DNA from: Bacillus sp. A301a_S52
GTDB taxonomy: Bacteria > Bacillota > Bacilli > Bacillales > Salisediminibacteriaceae
Length of the DNA: 64,000 nt
Assembly (NCBI GenBank): GCA_024701455.1
Contig: JABXYP010000001.1
Span: forward strand, 1,554,001-1,618,000
Reading direction: 5' to 3'
The position numbers were made by a program, and so were the translations under genes. Positions 35,618 to 45,051 of this stretch are shown here, piece after piece; within the stretch, counting starts at the first letter, position 1, and each line of letters begins with the position of its first letter. The notes under the pieces are model-generated. The model did not search any database and was not told the origin of the DNA. It was given only the letters and a program-made list of their open reading frames with translations.

Positions 35618-36067
35618 ATGAAAAAATTTCTTATAATTATTGTTATTGTCGGAGGCCTTCTATATGGCGGTTATCGGTTTACATTATCTTTTATCTCAGA
35701 TCAAGTGTTTGATAAAATGACTAGTCACGTGTTAACAGAAGAGGTGGTTGAAGAGCTGAGTGCCAACCCTCACTTAGTTGATGCCTTTAAGACATACGCT
35801 AGTACAGCAGCATCTCGTTCACATGATGCCTCATTAGAGGACTTACCATTTAAGACAAAAGAAGAGGCGACAAAAGTTGTGCTTAGTAAATTCTCTGTAG
35901 GTGAAGTAAAAGACATGGCAACACAAATGACTAGGGGAATAACGCCTGATGAACAAGCAGAAATTGAACAAAAAGTGCGTACGCGTTTAAGTGAACAAGA
36001 AATAGAAGCTCTACTGATCATCGGGTTGGAGGAAATTGGGGATGATTTGCCTGCCGAATGGCAATAA
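35618..36067 (+). CDS. membrane-anchored helical protein of unknown function
   Basis: About 149 residues: one N-terminal span (MKKFLIIIVIVGGLLYGGY) and a helical, charged extracellular or cytosolic part with repeated short helices (VVEELSANPHLVDAF, ISDQVFDKM). Unrecognised. ATG 35618 is preceded by GAAAGG; ATG 35594 is a weaker alternative. It lies 80 bp after the kinase gene and may be co-transcribed with it. Confidence 0.65.
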   Translation: MKKFLIIIVIVGGLLYGGYRFTLSFISDQVFDKMTSHVLTEEVVEELSANPHLVDAFKTYASTAASRSHDASLEDLPFKTKEEATKVVLSKFSVGEVKDMATQMTRGITPDEQAEIEQKVRTRLSEQEIEALLIIGLEEIGDDLPAEWQ

Positions 36068-36109
36068 TCTTCATAACCTCCTTATTAAAGAATCATATTC
36101 GCGAAAACT

Positions 36110-36135
36110 AACCTGCTCATTGTGGCAGGTTTTTG
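36110..36135 (+). terminator. intrinsic terminator
   Basis: AACCTGC (36110-36116) pairs with GCAGGTT (36125-36131), then TTTT. Confidence 0.8.
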
Positions 36136-36447
36136 TATATATCCTTATAATGACAGGGTTATTGCTTGGTTTCTTACAAACACTTACTTGGCAAAAAAGG
36201 TCGATTCCCTTATACTTTCGGGAACGTTGCTATAAAGAAAAAAGCCTTTTAAAATAGAAAGATAGATTACATTACCGACACTATTAGCCAAAGAGGATTG
36301 ATGCACGAGTGACAGCGACTTATAGTTGAAAAGTATTTTGCAAGGACAGTGAGAGGATACCTTTTACAGAAAGAATCCTCAATTAATAAAATTTCCAAAA
36401 AGATAAATATTTTGTATGATGTTGGTTATACTTGTAAGGAGCGGAGT
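36136..36447. other. intergenic region, nothing convincing
   Basis: A 73-codon frame (36036-36257) crosses the terminator and has no ribosome site. No other signal seen before eutH. Confidence 0.3.
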
Positions 36448-37527
36448 ATGTGGATTAATACGGCTATTATTTGGATGCTTATTTTTTTCATGATCGTAGG
36501 AATTGGTGATAAAGCGTTAGGAAACAAGCGAGGTTACGGGAAGGCATTTGATGAAGGGTTTCAAACTATGGGGCCGTTAGCCATTGTGATGGTCGGTATG
36601 ATTACAGTAGCGCCAATTTTAGCTGAAGGGCTAAGGCCATTGCTAACACCAGTGTTCCTATGGCTAGGCGCAGACCCAGCCATATTCCCAGGAATGATTT
36701 TAGCCGTAGATATGGGAGGATATCCATTGGCATTAGAATTGGCATCTTCCGAAGAAGCGGCAAAGTTTTCAGGTATTATACTTGCTACAATGCTTGGACC
36801 GACGTTTGTTTTTACTGTTCCGGTGGCTTTAGGCTTAATTAACAAAAGACATTATCCTCTTTTAGCTAAAGGGATTATGCTTGGATTAATTCCTATACCA
36901 GTTGGGAGCTTTCTTGCTGGGATCTTAGCAGGCTTTTCCCCTGTTTTTATTGTGCAACAGCTCATCCCTGTGTTCATTTTTACAGCTATTGTAATTATTG
37001 GGCTTATCTCGATAGAAGAGGCAATGATAAGGTGCTTCATTTTTATTGGTAAAATGATGATGTTACTCGTTACATCGGTCCTTGTTATAGTGGCCATTCA
37101 AGAACTGGCAGGTCTCACTTTAATAAGGGGGTTAACACCATTTGCGGAGTCGATGGAAATTGTCGGTTTGATCGTACTTGCTCTAGGTGGGGCTTTTCCA
37201 TTCGTCCACTTCCTTCAACGAAAGATGATTCCGCTTTGTTCTAATATTATTGATAGAAGCGGTATCAAGGCGACAACATGGATCGGTCTCATTGCATCTT
37301 TAGCCCATAGCATACCCATGTATAAAAAGCTTGATGAGCTTGATAATCAAGGCAAACTAATGAATATTGCCTTTTCTGTCAGTGGGGCTTTTGTTTTCGG
37401 TGGTCACTTAGCTTTCACCGCAGCTGTTGAGTCAACTTTAGTATTTCCTATGATCGTCGGTAAATTATCCGCGGGTTTATTGGCTGTTATCCTTGCCTAC
37501 ATATTATCAGCTAGATTACTTCGCTGA
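36448..37527 (+). CDS. EutH-family ethanolamine transporter, orphan
   Basis: A 359-residue integral membrane protein of the EutH family, which moves ethanolamine across the membrane at low concentration or pH. About ten hydrophobic segments; the family blocks KRGYGKAFDEGFQTMGPLA and LAVDMGGYPLALELA are clear. Start ATG 36448 has AAGGAG 6 nt upstream. No eutABC, microcompartment or regulator genes are nearby, so it either serves an ethanolamine use encoded elsewhere or another amine. The 3' end overlaps the convergent small gene by 12 bp. Confidence 0.9.
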   Translation: MWINTAIIWMLIFFMIVGIGDKALGNKRGYGKAFDEGFQTMGPLAIVMVGMITVAPILAEGLRPLLTPVFLWLGADPAIFPGMILAVDMGGYPLALELASSEEAAKFSGIILATMLGPTFVFTVPVALGLINKRHYPLLAKGIMLGLIPIPVGSFLAGILAGFSPVFIVQQLIPVFIFTAIVIIGLISIEEAMIRCFIFIGKMMMLLVTSVLVIVAIQELAGLTLIRGLTPFAESMEIVGLIVLALGGAFPFVHFLQRKMIPLCSNIIDRSGIKATTWIGLIASLAHSIPMYKKLDELDNQGKLMNIAFSVSGAFVFGGHLAFTAAVESTLVFPMIVGKLSAGLLAVILAYILSARLLR

Positions 37528-37767
37528 GTGAGGGGTTTCTAATGAGGACATGTTAGTTTCCTCTGTCTTAGAAGTGGGTTCGTTGTCCTTTTGTATTTTA
37601 CTTGGCTTCTTTTCATTGACCTCATTTAAAAGCTTGGAGGCTAATTCTTCATGCTTTAACATACGTCTCTCATGTCTAGTACTTCCATAATAATCAGCTT
37701 TTGTCTCGTGCCAGAGCGTCCAAAAGCGGTGCCATTTATAAGACCATGGTGTTTTTTTGTTAATCAT
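37516..37767 (-). CDS. small soluble hypothetical protein
   Basis: 83 residues, no hydrophobic segment. The front part is aromatic and basic (TPWSYKWHRFWTLWHETKAD and YYGSTRHERRMLKHEE), the tail is low-complexity Lys/Glu/Thr. The family is familiar from Bacillaceae but I cannot name it. The RBS GGAGGG is about 10 nt before ATG 37767; TTG 37791 is the far upstream limit of the frame. Convergent overlap with eutH. Confidence 0.6.
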   Translation of the reverse strand: MINKKTPWSYKWHRFWTLWHETKADYYGSTRHERRMLKHEELASKLLNEVNEKKPSKIQKDNEPTSKTEETNMSSLETPHSAK

Positions 37768-37924
37768 AAAGAAGCAGCCCTCCTTTATCAAATTATACTC
37801 CTGATGTTAGTGTATGCATTCCCTTTTTTAAATAATAAAAACAATTAACTGAGAGTTGACATACTTGGATTAGCTTAGTGTTTTCTATATTAAAGATATA
37901 TTGAATGGAAGCCGTTCATATGGT

Positions 37925-37939
37925 GATTTTCTGAAAATA
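37925..37939. promoter_or_regulatory. CodY box candidate
   Basis: GATTTTCTGAAAATA matches the CodY consensus AATTTTCWGAAAATT at 13 of 15 positions, only the two outer bases differing. In B. subtilis the nupNOPQ guanosine importer is a known CodY target, which fits the gene downstream. Confidence 0.65.
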
Positions 37940-38149
37940 AAGAAATTAAAGGTATTACTATATAGTGACGTTTAATAGATGTATTTAGGCTGTTAGATAA
38001 TTGGTCAAAAAATATAAATTTCTATGAAAAAAGTATTTATTATGGTGGGGATTAATGATATATTTAATTCGAATCAAAAAAACGTTTTTAATAGAAAAGT
38101 ATGTCACATTTGGTTGTCAGACATCGTACAAGTAAAAAACTCTACTATT

Positions 38150-38163
38150 TGAAAACGTTTTAA
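38150..38163. promoter_or_regulatory. cre-like (CcpA) site candidate
   Basis: TGAAAACGTTTTAA matches TGWAARCGYTWNCW except one position. About 110 bp before the start codon. Confidence 0.4.
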
Positions 38164-38270
38164 GCATTATATTTTTCTTCATTGTATGTCATAATAATGG
38201 CATAGCTGTTAGTTAACATTTTGTTATGTTGCGACAGAAAAAAACATTATTTTCAAGGGGGATTTACAGG

Positions 38271-39410
38271 ATGAAAAAGCGTTTTATGATGCTGGTGTCT
38301 TCTGCACTAGCTGCAGGTGCTATTTTAGCTGGCTGTGGCGAAGGAAATGATGACACTACTCCGGTTAATGACGGAGCAGGTAATGGTAATGAGGTAACTG
38401 AAAATGAAGGTAATAACGAAGCTGCCGGTGATGGTGAAGACTTTTCGGCTAAAATGGTTACCGACGTCGGAGGTGTTGATGACCGTTCATTTAACGAATC
38501 TGCTTGGGCAGGGTTAACAATGTTCGGTGAAGATTATCCAGACGTAGAAGTTGATTACATTCAATCTAGTGATGCCTCTGATTATGCTCCTAACTTAAAT
38601 CGACTTGCTAGAGAGGGTACTGACTTATCATTTGCAATTGGATTTTTAATGCTTGATGATATTCGCACCGTTGCGGAACAGAGCCCTGATCAAAATTTTG
38701 CTCTTGTTGATGATGTTGTAAGAGATGAAAATGATGAACTAGTAGAAAATATTGCTAACTTGACATTCGCAGAGCATGAAGGTTCTTTCCTAGTAGGTGT
38801 TGTTGCTGCTATGCATACTGAAACGGACCACATTGGTTTCATCGGTGGCGTGGAAAGTCCACTTATTAAAAAATTCGAAAGCGGCTTTAAAGCAGGTGTC
38901 AAATATGTAAATCCTGATATTGAAATCTCTGTTCAATATGCACAAGATTTTAATGATGCATCTCGTGGCCAGCAAATAGCCGATACAATGTACGGTAATG
39001 GTGCGGATATTATTTATCATGCGGCTGGAGGTACGGGTAATGGCTTGTTCACGGAAGCAATTGATCGTGCTCAAAACGGTGAAAATGTTTGGGCAATTGG
39101 TGTTGACCAAGATCAAGCATTAACAGAAGGCGAATGGGCTGAAGGAAACGTTATTTTAACATCAATGGTTAAACGTGTAGACCAAGCTGTTTATCAAGTA
39201 GCTGAAGATACAATGAATGGTAATTTTCCTGGTGGAGAGATACTTGAATTTGGTCTAGAGGATGACGGTGTTGGTATTGCAGAAACACGTGACAACGTAT
39301 CTGATGAAGCACTTGAAGCTGTAGAAGAATATGAGGCAATGATTTTGAATGGTGAGATCGAGGTTCCTCAAACTGATGAAGAATATGAAGAATTTGAAGA
39401 TTCACTTTAA
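38271..39410 (+). CDS. nupN: BMP-family nucleoside-binding lipoprotein
   Basis: Substrate-binding lipoprotein of a nucleoside ABC importer, 379 residues; BMP/Med/PnrA family. Signal ends in lipobox LAGC (Cys near 23), followed by a ~35-residue very acidic Asn/Gly/Glu linker. The ligand-binding fold shows VTDVGGVDDRSFNESAWAGL, FIGGVESPLIKKFESGF and VWAIGVDQDQAL. AAGGGGG at 38255-38261 supports ATG 38271. It is separated from the ATPase gene by 470 bp with a hairpin, typical for making excess binding protein. Orthology to B. subtilis NupN rests on family and gene order. Confidence 0.9.
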   Translation: MKKRFMMLVSSALAAGAILAGCGEGNDDTTPVNDGAGNGNEVTENEGNNEAAGDGEDFSAKMVTDVGGVDDRSFNESAWAGLTMFGEDYPDVEVDYIQSSDASDYAPNLNRLAREGTDLSFAIGFLMLDDIRTVAEQSPDQNFALVDDVVRDENDELVENIANLTFAEHEGSFLVGVVAAMHTETDHIGFIGGVESPLIKKFESGFKAGVKYVNPDIEISVQYAQDFNDASRGQQIADTMYGNGADIIYHAAGGTGNGLFTEAIDRAQNGENVWAIGVDQDQALTEGEWAEGNVILTSMVKRVDQAVYQVAEDTMNGNFPGGEILEFGLEDDGVGIAETRDNVSDEALEAVEEYEAMILNGEIEVPQTDEEYEEFEDSL

Positions 39411-39451
39411 TTATAGGTTTAATGGATATGGATAAATAATAAGGCGTGACG

Positions 39452-39474
39452 AAGGCTAGTCTTGTACTAGCCTT
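39452..39474 (+). other. stem-loop behind the binding-protein gene (attenuator or mRNA stabiliser)
   Basis: AAGGCTAGT (39452-39460), loop CTTGT, ACTAGCCTT (39466-39474); only TGTT follows, so read-through is likely. Confidence 0.6.
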
Positions 39475-39882
39475 TGTTCATATGCTTTATTTTTAAATAA
39501 AATCACTATAACGACGTGATTTATTTAGACTGACACTTCCTCTGCATGTAAACCTGTCAATCCTTTTATGCTAACTGAAAATAGTGATGTTTGGCATTTA
39601 CCCTTTATTTTTACATAGTCAAACATAGAATCAGCACTTTTAATGAAGTAAATTAATTTAACGCTAATTCTTCTTAAGTGAATAGATGTGCAACATTAAC
39701 TAAAAATATATACTATTGCTACTGAACTGGCATGTGAGCATAAAGTGGAAATGCCATTAAGTGAGAGGGCCTGCCAAAATAGTGCCTTTACAGCCATATT
39801 CTAAAGTGAATATCCATTTAGACGGCAGATAAGGTGAAAACTATGCTAGGCTTTTCTTATGAGTCCGATAGGAGTGTTTATA
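39475..39882. other. intergenic region inside the importer cluster
   Basis: A second imperfect stem lies around 39494-39528 (AAATAAAATCAC with GTGATTTATTT). Otherwise no gene or known site; an internal promoter is possible but not visible. Confidence 0.35.
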
Positions 39883-41412
39883 TTGGAATATGTAATTGAA
39901 ATGAATAACATAAGGAAAGAATTTCCCGGTATTGTTGCGAACGATAATATAACATTACAAGTTAAACAAGGTGAAATTCATGCTTTGTTGGGTGAAAATG
40001 GTGCAGGTAAATCCACATTGATGAATGTTTTGTTCGGTTTGTATCAGCCGGAAAAAGGTGACATTAAGGTGCGTGGAGAAAAAGTGGACATTAGTGATCC
40101 TAATGTAGCGAATGACTTGGGGATTGGAATGGTCCATCAACACTTCATGCTCGTACAAAATTTTACCGTTACTGAAAATATTATTCTTGGGAGCGAACCA
40201 GTAAAGAGGGGTAAAATTGACCATCGTAAAGCTGCGAAAGATGTTGCTGATATTTCGGATCAATATGGCCTTCGTGTTGACCCTAACGCTAAAATTGAAA
40301 ATATATCTGTAGGAATGCAACAAAGAGTAGAAATACTAAAGACGTTGTATCGAGGGGCGGATATTCTAATCTTCGATGAACCTACAGCAGCATTAACCCC
40401 CCAAGAGATTAAAGAACTTATTCAAATTATGAAGAATCTTATTAAAGAAGGAAAGTCCATCATTCTCATTACTCATAAACTGAAAGAAATTATGCAAGTG
40501 TGTGACCGTTGTACGGTTATCCGCCGCGGTAAAGGGATCGGTACAGTAAATGTAGCTGATTCTACAGAAAATAGCTTAGCTGAAATGATGGTAGGACGAG
40601 AAGTTACATTTGCTGTGGATAAAACAGCAGCCACTCCAAAAGAGGTCGTACTGTCAGTAAAAGATTTACATGTGCAAGATAGTAGAGGCGTTGATATGGT
40701 TAACGGCTTAAATCTTGACGTCCGTGCAGGGGAAATCATAGGGGTAGCTGGTGTTGAAGGAAACGGTCAGTCTGAATTGATTGAAGCTATAACAGGACTA
40801 AACGTTCCTAAGAAGGGAACGATTCATCTTTCTGGAGAAGATATTACATCTTATAAACCGCGTAAAGTGACAGAAGCTGGTATCGGGCACATTCCACAAG
40901 ATCGTCATAAACATGGTCTGGTACTTGACTTTACTGTAGGAGAAAATATTTTATTACAGACGTATTATCAGAAGCCTTATACATCTAATGGTATTTTAAA
41001 TTATCCTAGAATGTACGATAAAGCACGTCAATTAATAGAAGAATATGATGTTAGAACACCAAGTGAACGAACGTTAGCAAGAGCACTTTCTGGAGGAAAT
41101 CAGCAAAAAGCTATTATCGCTCGGGAAGTAGATAGGTCCCCTGATCTCTTGATTGCAGCGCAGCCTACACGTGGACTTGATGTAGGGGCAATTGAATTCA
41201 TTCATAAAAAACTAGTAGAAGAAAGAGATAAAGGCCGTGCGGTTTTACTAGTCTCTCTTGAACTTGATGAAGTATTAAACCTCAGTGATCGCATTGCTGT
41301 TATCTACGAAGGTAAAATTGTCGCTATTGTGGATGCAAAGGCGACAAGTGAGAAAGAGTTAGGGCTTCTAATGGCCGGGGGCAAAAAGGAAGCAGGTGAA
41401 CAACAGTCATGA
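39883..41412 (+). CDS. nupO: nucleoside ABC importer ATPase (double nucleotide-binding domain)
   Basis: A 509-residue ATPase with two tandem ABC domains, as usual for ribose/nucleoside importers. First domain: Walker A GENGAGKST near 31-39, signature ISVGMQQR, Walker B DILIFDEPTA. Second domain: altered P-loop GVEGNGQSE, signature LSGGNQQK, LLIAAQPTRGLD, so site two is degenerate as in the family. Start TTG 39883 with AGGAG 8 nt upstream; the frame is open from 39859. Overlaps the next gene by 4 bp (ATGA). Confidence 0.9.
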   Translation: MEYVIEMNNIRKEFPGIVANDNITLQVKQGEIHALLGENGAGKSTLMNVLFGLYQPEKGDIKVRGEKVDISDPNVANDLGIGMVHQHFMLVQNFTVTENIILGSEPVKRGKIDHRKAAKDVADISDQYGLRVDPNAKIENISVGMQQRVEILKTLYRGADILIFDEPTAALTPQEIKELIQIMKNLIKEGKSIILITHKLKEIMQVCDRCTVIRRGKGIGTVNVADSTENSLAEMMVGREVTFAVDKTAATPKEVVLSVKDLHVQDSRGVDMVNGLNLDVRAGEIIGVAGVEGNGQSELIEAITGLNVPKKGTIHLSGEDITSYKPRKVTEAGIGHIPQDRHKHGLVLDFTVGENILLQTYYQKPYTSNGILNYPRMYDKARQLIEEYDVRTPSERTLARALSGGNQQKAIIAREVDRSPDLLIAAQPTRGLDVGAIEFIHKKLVEERDKGRAVLLVSLELDEVLNLSDRIAVIYEGKIVAIVDAKATSEKELGLLMAGGKKEAGEQQS

Positions 41413-42473
41413 CAAATTTAGTAAAAAATAAATTATTTGGACTAGTAATCCCGCTTATAGCCATTGGATTTGGTTTTCTGGCAGGGGCTGTCATTATGCT
41501 CGTTAGTGGTAACAATCCAATCGATGGTTACGTAGCTCTTTTCCAAGGTGTCTTCGGAGATGCTTATTACTTTGGAGAGACATTGCAGCGAATGACCCCG
41601 CTTATTTTTTCCGGACTGGCAGTTGCCTTTGCTTTTAGAACAGGTTTGTTAAATATCGGGGTAGAAGGCCAGTTGATTGTAGGTTGGTTTACGTCAGTAT
41701 TTGTTGGAATAACGGTAGAGGCTCCTATGGCTATTCATCTTCCACTTTCTCTATTGGCCGGTGCTCTTGCTGGAGCACTGTGGGGATTTATCCCTGGTCT
41801 TTTAAAAGCCCGTTTTCAAGTGCACGAAGTTATCGTGACGATTATGATGAACTATATTGCCATGCATGTTGTAAACCATTTTATAAGGAATTTTATGCTG
41901 GAGTCTGGTCAAAGAACAGCTTTTATTCATAACTCTGCTTCTCTTTCTTCAGACTTTTTAGCTGAATTTACAAATTTTTCACGTTTACATTGGGGCTTTC
42001 TTATCGCTATAGGTGCATGTGTTCTGATGTGGTTTTTACTTTGGAAGACAAAGAAAGGCTTTGAACTTCGCTCTGTAGGATACAATCAACATGCCTCCTC
42101 TTATGCAGGGATGAATGTGAATTTAAATATCATCTTATCAATGTCTGTATCAGGCGCATTCGCTGGAGTTGGTGGAGCGATGCTTGGTTTAGGGACATAC
42201 AATTATGCTAATATACTGCCTTCATTTACGAATTATGGATTTGATGGCATTGCAGTAGCGTTGTTAGGTGCTAGCTCTTCAGTCGGTATCTTTCTTTCGG
42301 CCTTCCTTTTTGGTGGCTTAAAAGAAGGGGCGAATAATATGCAAGGGCAGGCTGGTGTTGCACCAGAGCTTGTTGAGATCATTATTGCCCTCATCATTTT
42401 CTTTGTAGCCTCAAGTTATTTAATTCGTTGGATCTATACTCGATTGCAAAGCAGCAAGAAGGAGGGGAAATAA
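41409..42473 (+). CDS. nupP: nucleoside ABC importer permease 1
   Basis: A 354-residue inner-membrane permease (BPD_transp_2 family) with about nine spans. Family blocks: LTALGGL-type motif equivalent AFRTGLLNIGVEGQLIVGWF, and RSVGYNQHASSYAGMNV. Starts inside the stop of nupO (ATGA overlap), so translation is coupled. Forms a heterodimer channel with NupQ by analogy. Confidence 0.9.
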   Translation: MTNLVKNKLFGLVIPLIAIGFGFLAGAVIMLVSGNNPIDGYVALFQGVFGDAYYFGETLQRMTPLIFSGLAVAFAFRTGLLNIGVEGQLIVGWFTSVFVGITVEAPMAIHLPLSLLAGALAGALWGFIPGLLKARFQVHEVIVTIMMNYIAMHVVNHFIRNFMLESGQRTAFIHNSASLSSDFLAEFTNFSRLHWGFLIAIGACVLMWFLLWKTKKGFELRSVGYNQHASSYAGMNVNLNIILSMSVSGAFAGVGGAMLGLGTYNYANILPSFTNYGFDGIAVALLGASSSVGIFLSAFLFGGLKEGANNMQGQAGVAPELVEIIIALIIFFVASSYLIRWIYTRLQSSKKEGK

Positions 42474-43439
42474 ATGGATCAATTTTTATTAATCCTGTAC
42501 ACGATTGTACCAGCTGCGTTGATAGCAGCCACCCCTTTACTTCTAACAGCGCTCGGCGGGTTGTTTAGTGAACGATCAGGAATCGTCAACATCGGTCTTG
42601 AAGGCTTAATGGTTATGGGGGCATTTGCCGGCATTGTCGGTACTCTCTATTTTGAATCTGTCGGTTTAGGGGCGGCTTCACCATGGCTCGGTATTGTTGT
42701 CGCGATAGTTTTAGGTGCTATCTTTTCACTTTTCCATGCCGTGGCTTCTATTACATTAAAAGCAGATCAAATAGTGAGTGGTGTGGCGTTGAATTTTCTA
42801 GCTGTCGGGTTGACTGTCTTTATCGTAAGAGAAGTATTTGAACGAGGACAGACAGATACGATATCAGCTCGTATTTTTAGGACAAACGTTCCGTTATTGA
42901 GTGATATTCCAATCATTGGACCTATGTTCTTTTCAAGAATATTCGCTACAACATATATCGCTTTTATTCTGGCTGTGATCGTTTGGTACGTAGTATTTAA
43001 AACACCATTTGGATTAAGGCTCCGATCTGTTGGTGAGCATCCTATGGCTGCCGATACTATGGGGATTAAAGTGAATCGAATGCGTTACATTGGTGTCATG
43101 CTCAGTGGTGCTTTCGGTGGAATGGGTGGCGCTGTATACGCAATAACAACGGCAGGAAACTTTGCTGGTGGCACAATTGTCGGCCAAGGATTTATGGCAT
43201 TAGCAGCACTTATCTTTGGTAAGTGGCATCCTCTAGGGGCTATGGGCGCAGCTATCTTTTTCGGTTTTGCTCAAGCTTTAAGTATATCTGCTCAACAAAT
43301 ACCGGGGCTGGCAAATGTACCACAAGTGTACATGCTCATATTACCTTACGTGTTAACTATTCTTGCCCTTGCAGGGTTTGTAGGTAAATCAGAAGGACCA
43401 AAAGCGTTGAGTCAGCCTTATGAAAAAGGCAGCAGATAA
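42474..43439 (+). CDS. nupQ: nucleoside ABC importer permease 2
   Basis: A 321-residue permease of the same family, about eight to nine spans. FSERSGIVNIGLEGLMVMGAF and LRSVGEHPMAADTMGIKVNR are characteristic. Starts directly at the stop of nupP (TAAATG). Last gene of the unit, followed by a strong terminator. Confidence 0.9.
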   Translation: MDQFLLILYTIVPAALIAATPLLLTALGGLFSERSGIVNIGLEGLMVMGAFAGIVGTLYFESVGLGAASPWLGIVVAIVLGAIFSLFHAVASITLKADQIVSGVALNFLAVGLTVFIVREVFERGQTDTISARIFRTNVPLLSDIPIIGPMFFSRIFATTYIAFILAVIVWYVVFKTPFGLRLRSVGEHPMAADTMGIKVNRMRYIGVMLSGAFGGMGGAVYAITTAGNFAGGTIVGQGFMALAALIFGKWHPLGAMGAAIFFGFAQALSISAQQIPGLANVPQVYMLILPYVLTILALAGFVGKSEGPKALSQPYEKGSR

Positions 43440-43449
43440 CTTTTAAAGT

Positions 43450-43499
43450 AACAGAGTGTACTGAAGCCCTCTTATGGTCTTCAAGGACACTCTGTTTTT
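43450..43499 (+). terminator. intrinsic terminator of the nucleoside importer operon
   Basis: AACAGAGTGT (43450-43459) pairs with ACACTCTGTT (43487-43496), inner GAAG/CTTC, then TTT. Confidence 0.9.
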
Positions 43500-43554
43500 C
43501 ATTAGATAGGAAAAATTTAGTTTCACATCCCTTATTAAAAAAAGAGTGACTACA

Positions 43555-43753
43555 ACATGAGTCAATTCCCTGATGATGTTTTAAAAGCAACAACACGAAT
43601 AATATGTAGATGTGAAAATGACTGAAACGTAAGAAGGCGACTCCCTGAGAATGAAGCATAGTCTGAAGATCCACTTTTGCGAGGTTTACCGAGCAAAAAT
43701 TAACTGAAGACAAGCCCTCGAGAAAGGGCCCTCTGAAATCAAGGTCACACTCA
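43555..43753 (-). repeat. family B dispersed repeat, copy B3 (reverse, longest)
   Basis: Read on the minus strand: GGTCACACTC-side end with GTGACCTTGATTTCAGAGGG, GGGCTTGTCTTCAGTTAA, TTTTTGCTCGG, GCAAAAGTGGATCTTCAGAC, GCTTCATTCTCAGGGAG, CTTACGTTTCAGTCA, then CATATTATTCGTGTTGTTGC, AAAACATCATC and AATTGACTCATG. Shares its parts in order with B2, and its tail with B4. Confidence 0.75.
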
Positions 43754-44301
43754 TTATTCAAATTTTGTCATTCATTCACGTAACAAATTATTTAAATGAA
43801 TTAGCGGAAAGAATCTTATCATCTTAACTAGTGTATTCATACCTTAATATAGTAGGAAGAAAAAATAAAACAATTAAAAAACAGTCACACTAATAGGACT
43901 ATTGTAGTATATATGTTGAAATTATTTTTTCTTCTTTCTTCTTTATTCAAGGTCTTTTATACTATTATTATGGTAACAATCATACTTTAGCAATGAGAAC
44001 GTGACAAATGATACATCACTATTGTATGATATATAAGTTCATTTCAAAAAATGGCTTATATGCTAGGAACGGAAATGTATATACTAGTAACGTAGCTAGT
44101 AGAGAGGACTATTGCTAATAAGGGGCTTTAGTGCTGGCAAAGACAGAAGATGTTAGACCTGAGTTATGACTAGAAGAGGTATGCGTTCTAAATGATAGAA
44201 GCAAAAAGCTGTGTCGAGTTATTAACTCTTAATGGGTCATGAATATACTGAGTTATGTTATCAGCGGATGTATCATTTAGAAGAAAGGTGAGTGAAGTTT
44301 T
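43754..44301. other. AT-rich intergenic region before the CheX-like gene
   Basis: No ORF with protein character, and no riboswitch that I can recognise. Short inverted pieces such as GAGTTATTAACTC near 44217 occur. Probably contains the cheX promoter. Confidence 0.3.
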
Positions 44302-44766
44302 GTGAACGTTAATCACATCAATGCGGTATGCCGCGCTGCAAAATCAATTATGAGTAGTCATTTTGGCATAGATATTAGCCCTAATAAGCCAACAGCTGGG
44401 AAAGGTGTCATACCTTCAGATGACATTTCCGTCGTATTAGGGGTGCATGGCGAATTATCAGGTCAAATTATTTGTACACTTGACATTGAGACAGCTAAAA
44501 AGATAGTAGGAACGATGATGGGAGGTATGACTATTGAGGTTATTGATGATATTGGTTGGAGTGCAATTCAAGAATTTGGCAACTGGGTTGCCGGTTCAAC
44601 TGCTACAGAATTGTCTAAGGAAAACTGTATTATCGACGTTACCCCTCCAGTTGTTAATGATGGTCCCTCAACATACCGATCAACAAATACGTTTATTAGT
44701 GTACCGCTGGACAGTTCAATTGGAAAAATACAAGTCCACATTTCATTATCAGAAATGGCAAGCTAA
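44302..44766 (+). CDS. CheX-like chemotaxis phosphatase family protein
   Basis: A 154-residue protein of the CheC/CheX/FliY class that dephosphorylates CheY-P. The ExxN active-site pattern is in AIQEFGNWVAG (Glu, Asn near 92-95), following GQIICTLDIETAKKIVGTMM. GTG start with AAAGGTGAG upstream. No other chemotaxis or flagellar gene is near, so it is an isolated member. It may regulate CheY or another response regulator. Confidence 0.85.
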   Translation: MNVNHINAVCRAAKSIMSSHFGIDISPNKPTAGKGVIPSDDISVVLGVHGELSGQIICTLDIETAKKIVGTMMGGMTIEVIDDIGWSAIQEFGNWVAGSTATELSKENCIIDVTPPVVNDGPSTYRSTNTFISVPLDSSIGKIQVHISLSEMAS

Positions 44767-44806
44767 TGGGTGAAAAGCTAGAAGCTAACTAGACTAAATA
44801 GCAAAG

Positions 44807-44840
44807 AAAGATTCCACTTAATCAATTGGAATCTTTTTTT
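44807..44840 (+). terminator. intrinsic terminator of the CheX-like gene
   Basis: AAAGATTCC (44807-44815) pairs with GGAATCTTT (44828-44836), T-run to 44840. Confidence 0.9.
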
Positions 44841-45051
44841 GCTTACGTTGGAATGAAACTCAATGATTCTCTATATAGGGATGTTTGAACCAAAGTATGG
44901 TCTCGATTAAAAGATAAATCATATTCATCCCCATCTGTAAAAAATCATTAACTATTAGTCCGTTCATTGCAATTTTGATAAAAAACAATTAGATTTAAAA
45001 AAGGCTTGAGTCATAAAAAAGAAAATCAAGCTGAGAAAGGATGAAACTGAA

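Larger units (their letters stand above)
37768..38270. other. 500-bp regulatory region upstream of the nucleoside importer
   Basis: AT-rich; holds a CodY-box candidate (37925-37939) and a cre-like site (38150-38163), listed separately. TTGACA occurs at 37856-37861 but without a good -10 at 16-18 nt. Confidence 0.45.

Noticed and set aside
36036..36257. 73-codon frame after the helical membrane protein gene
   Set aside because: It overlaps the end of that gene and runs through a clear terminator.
37856..37884. TTGACA promoter upstream of the nucleoside importer
   Set aside because: No acceptable -10 at 16-18 nt, and far from the start codon.
43754..44301. Second riboswitch upstream of the CheX-like gene
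   Set aside because: I looked for GGGACGCAAA-type and tetraloop motifs as in the c-di-GMP aptamer and found none.
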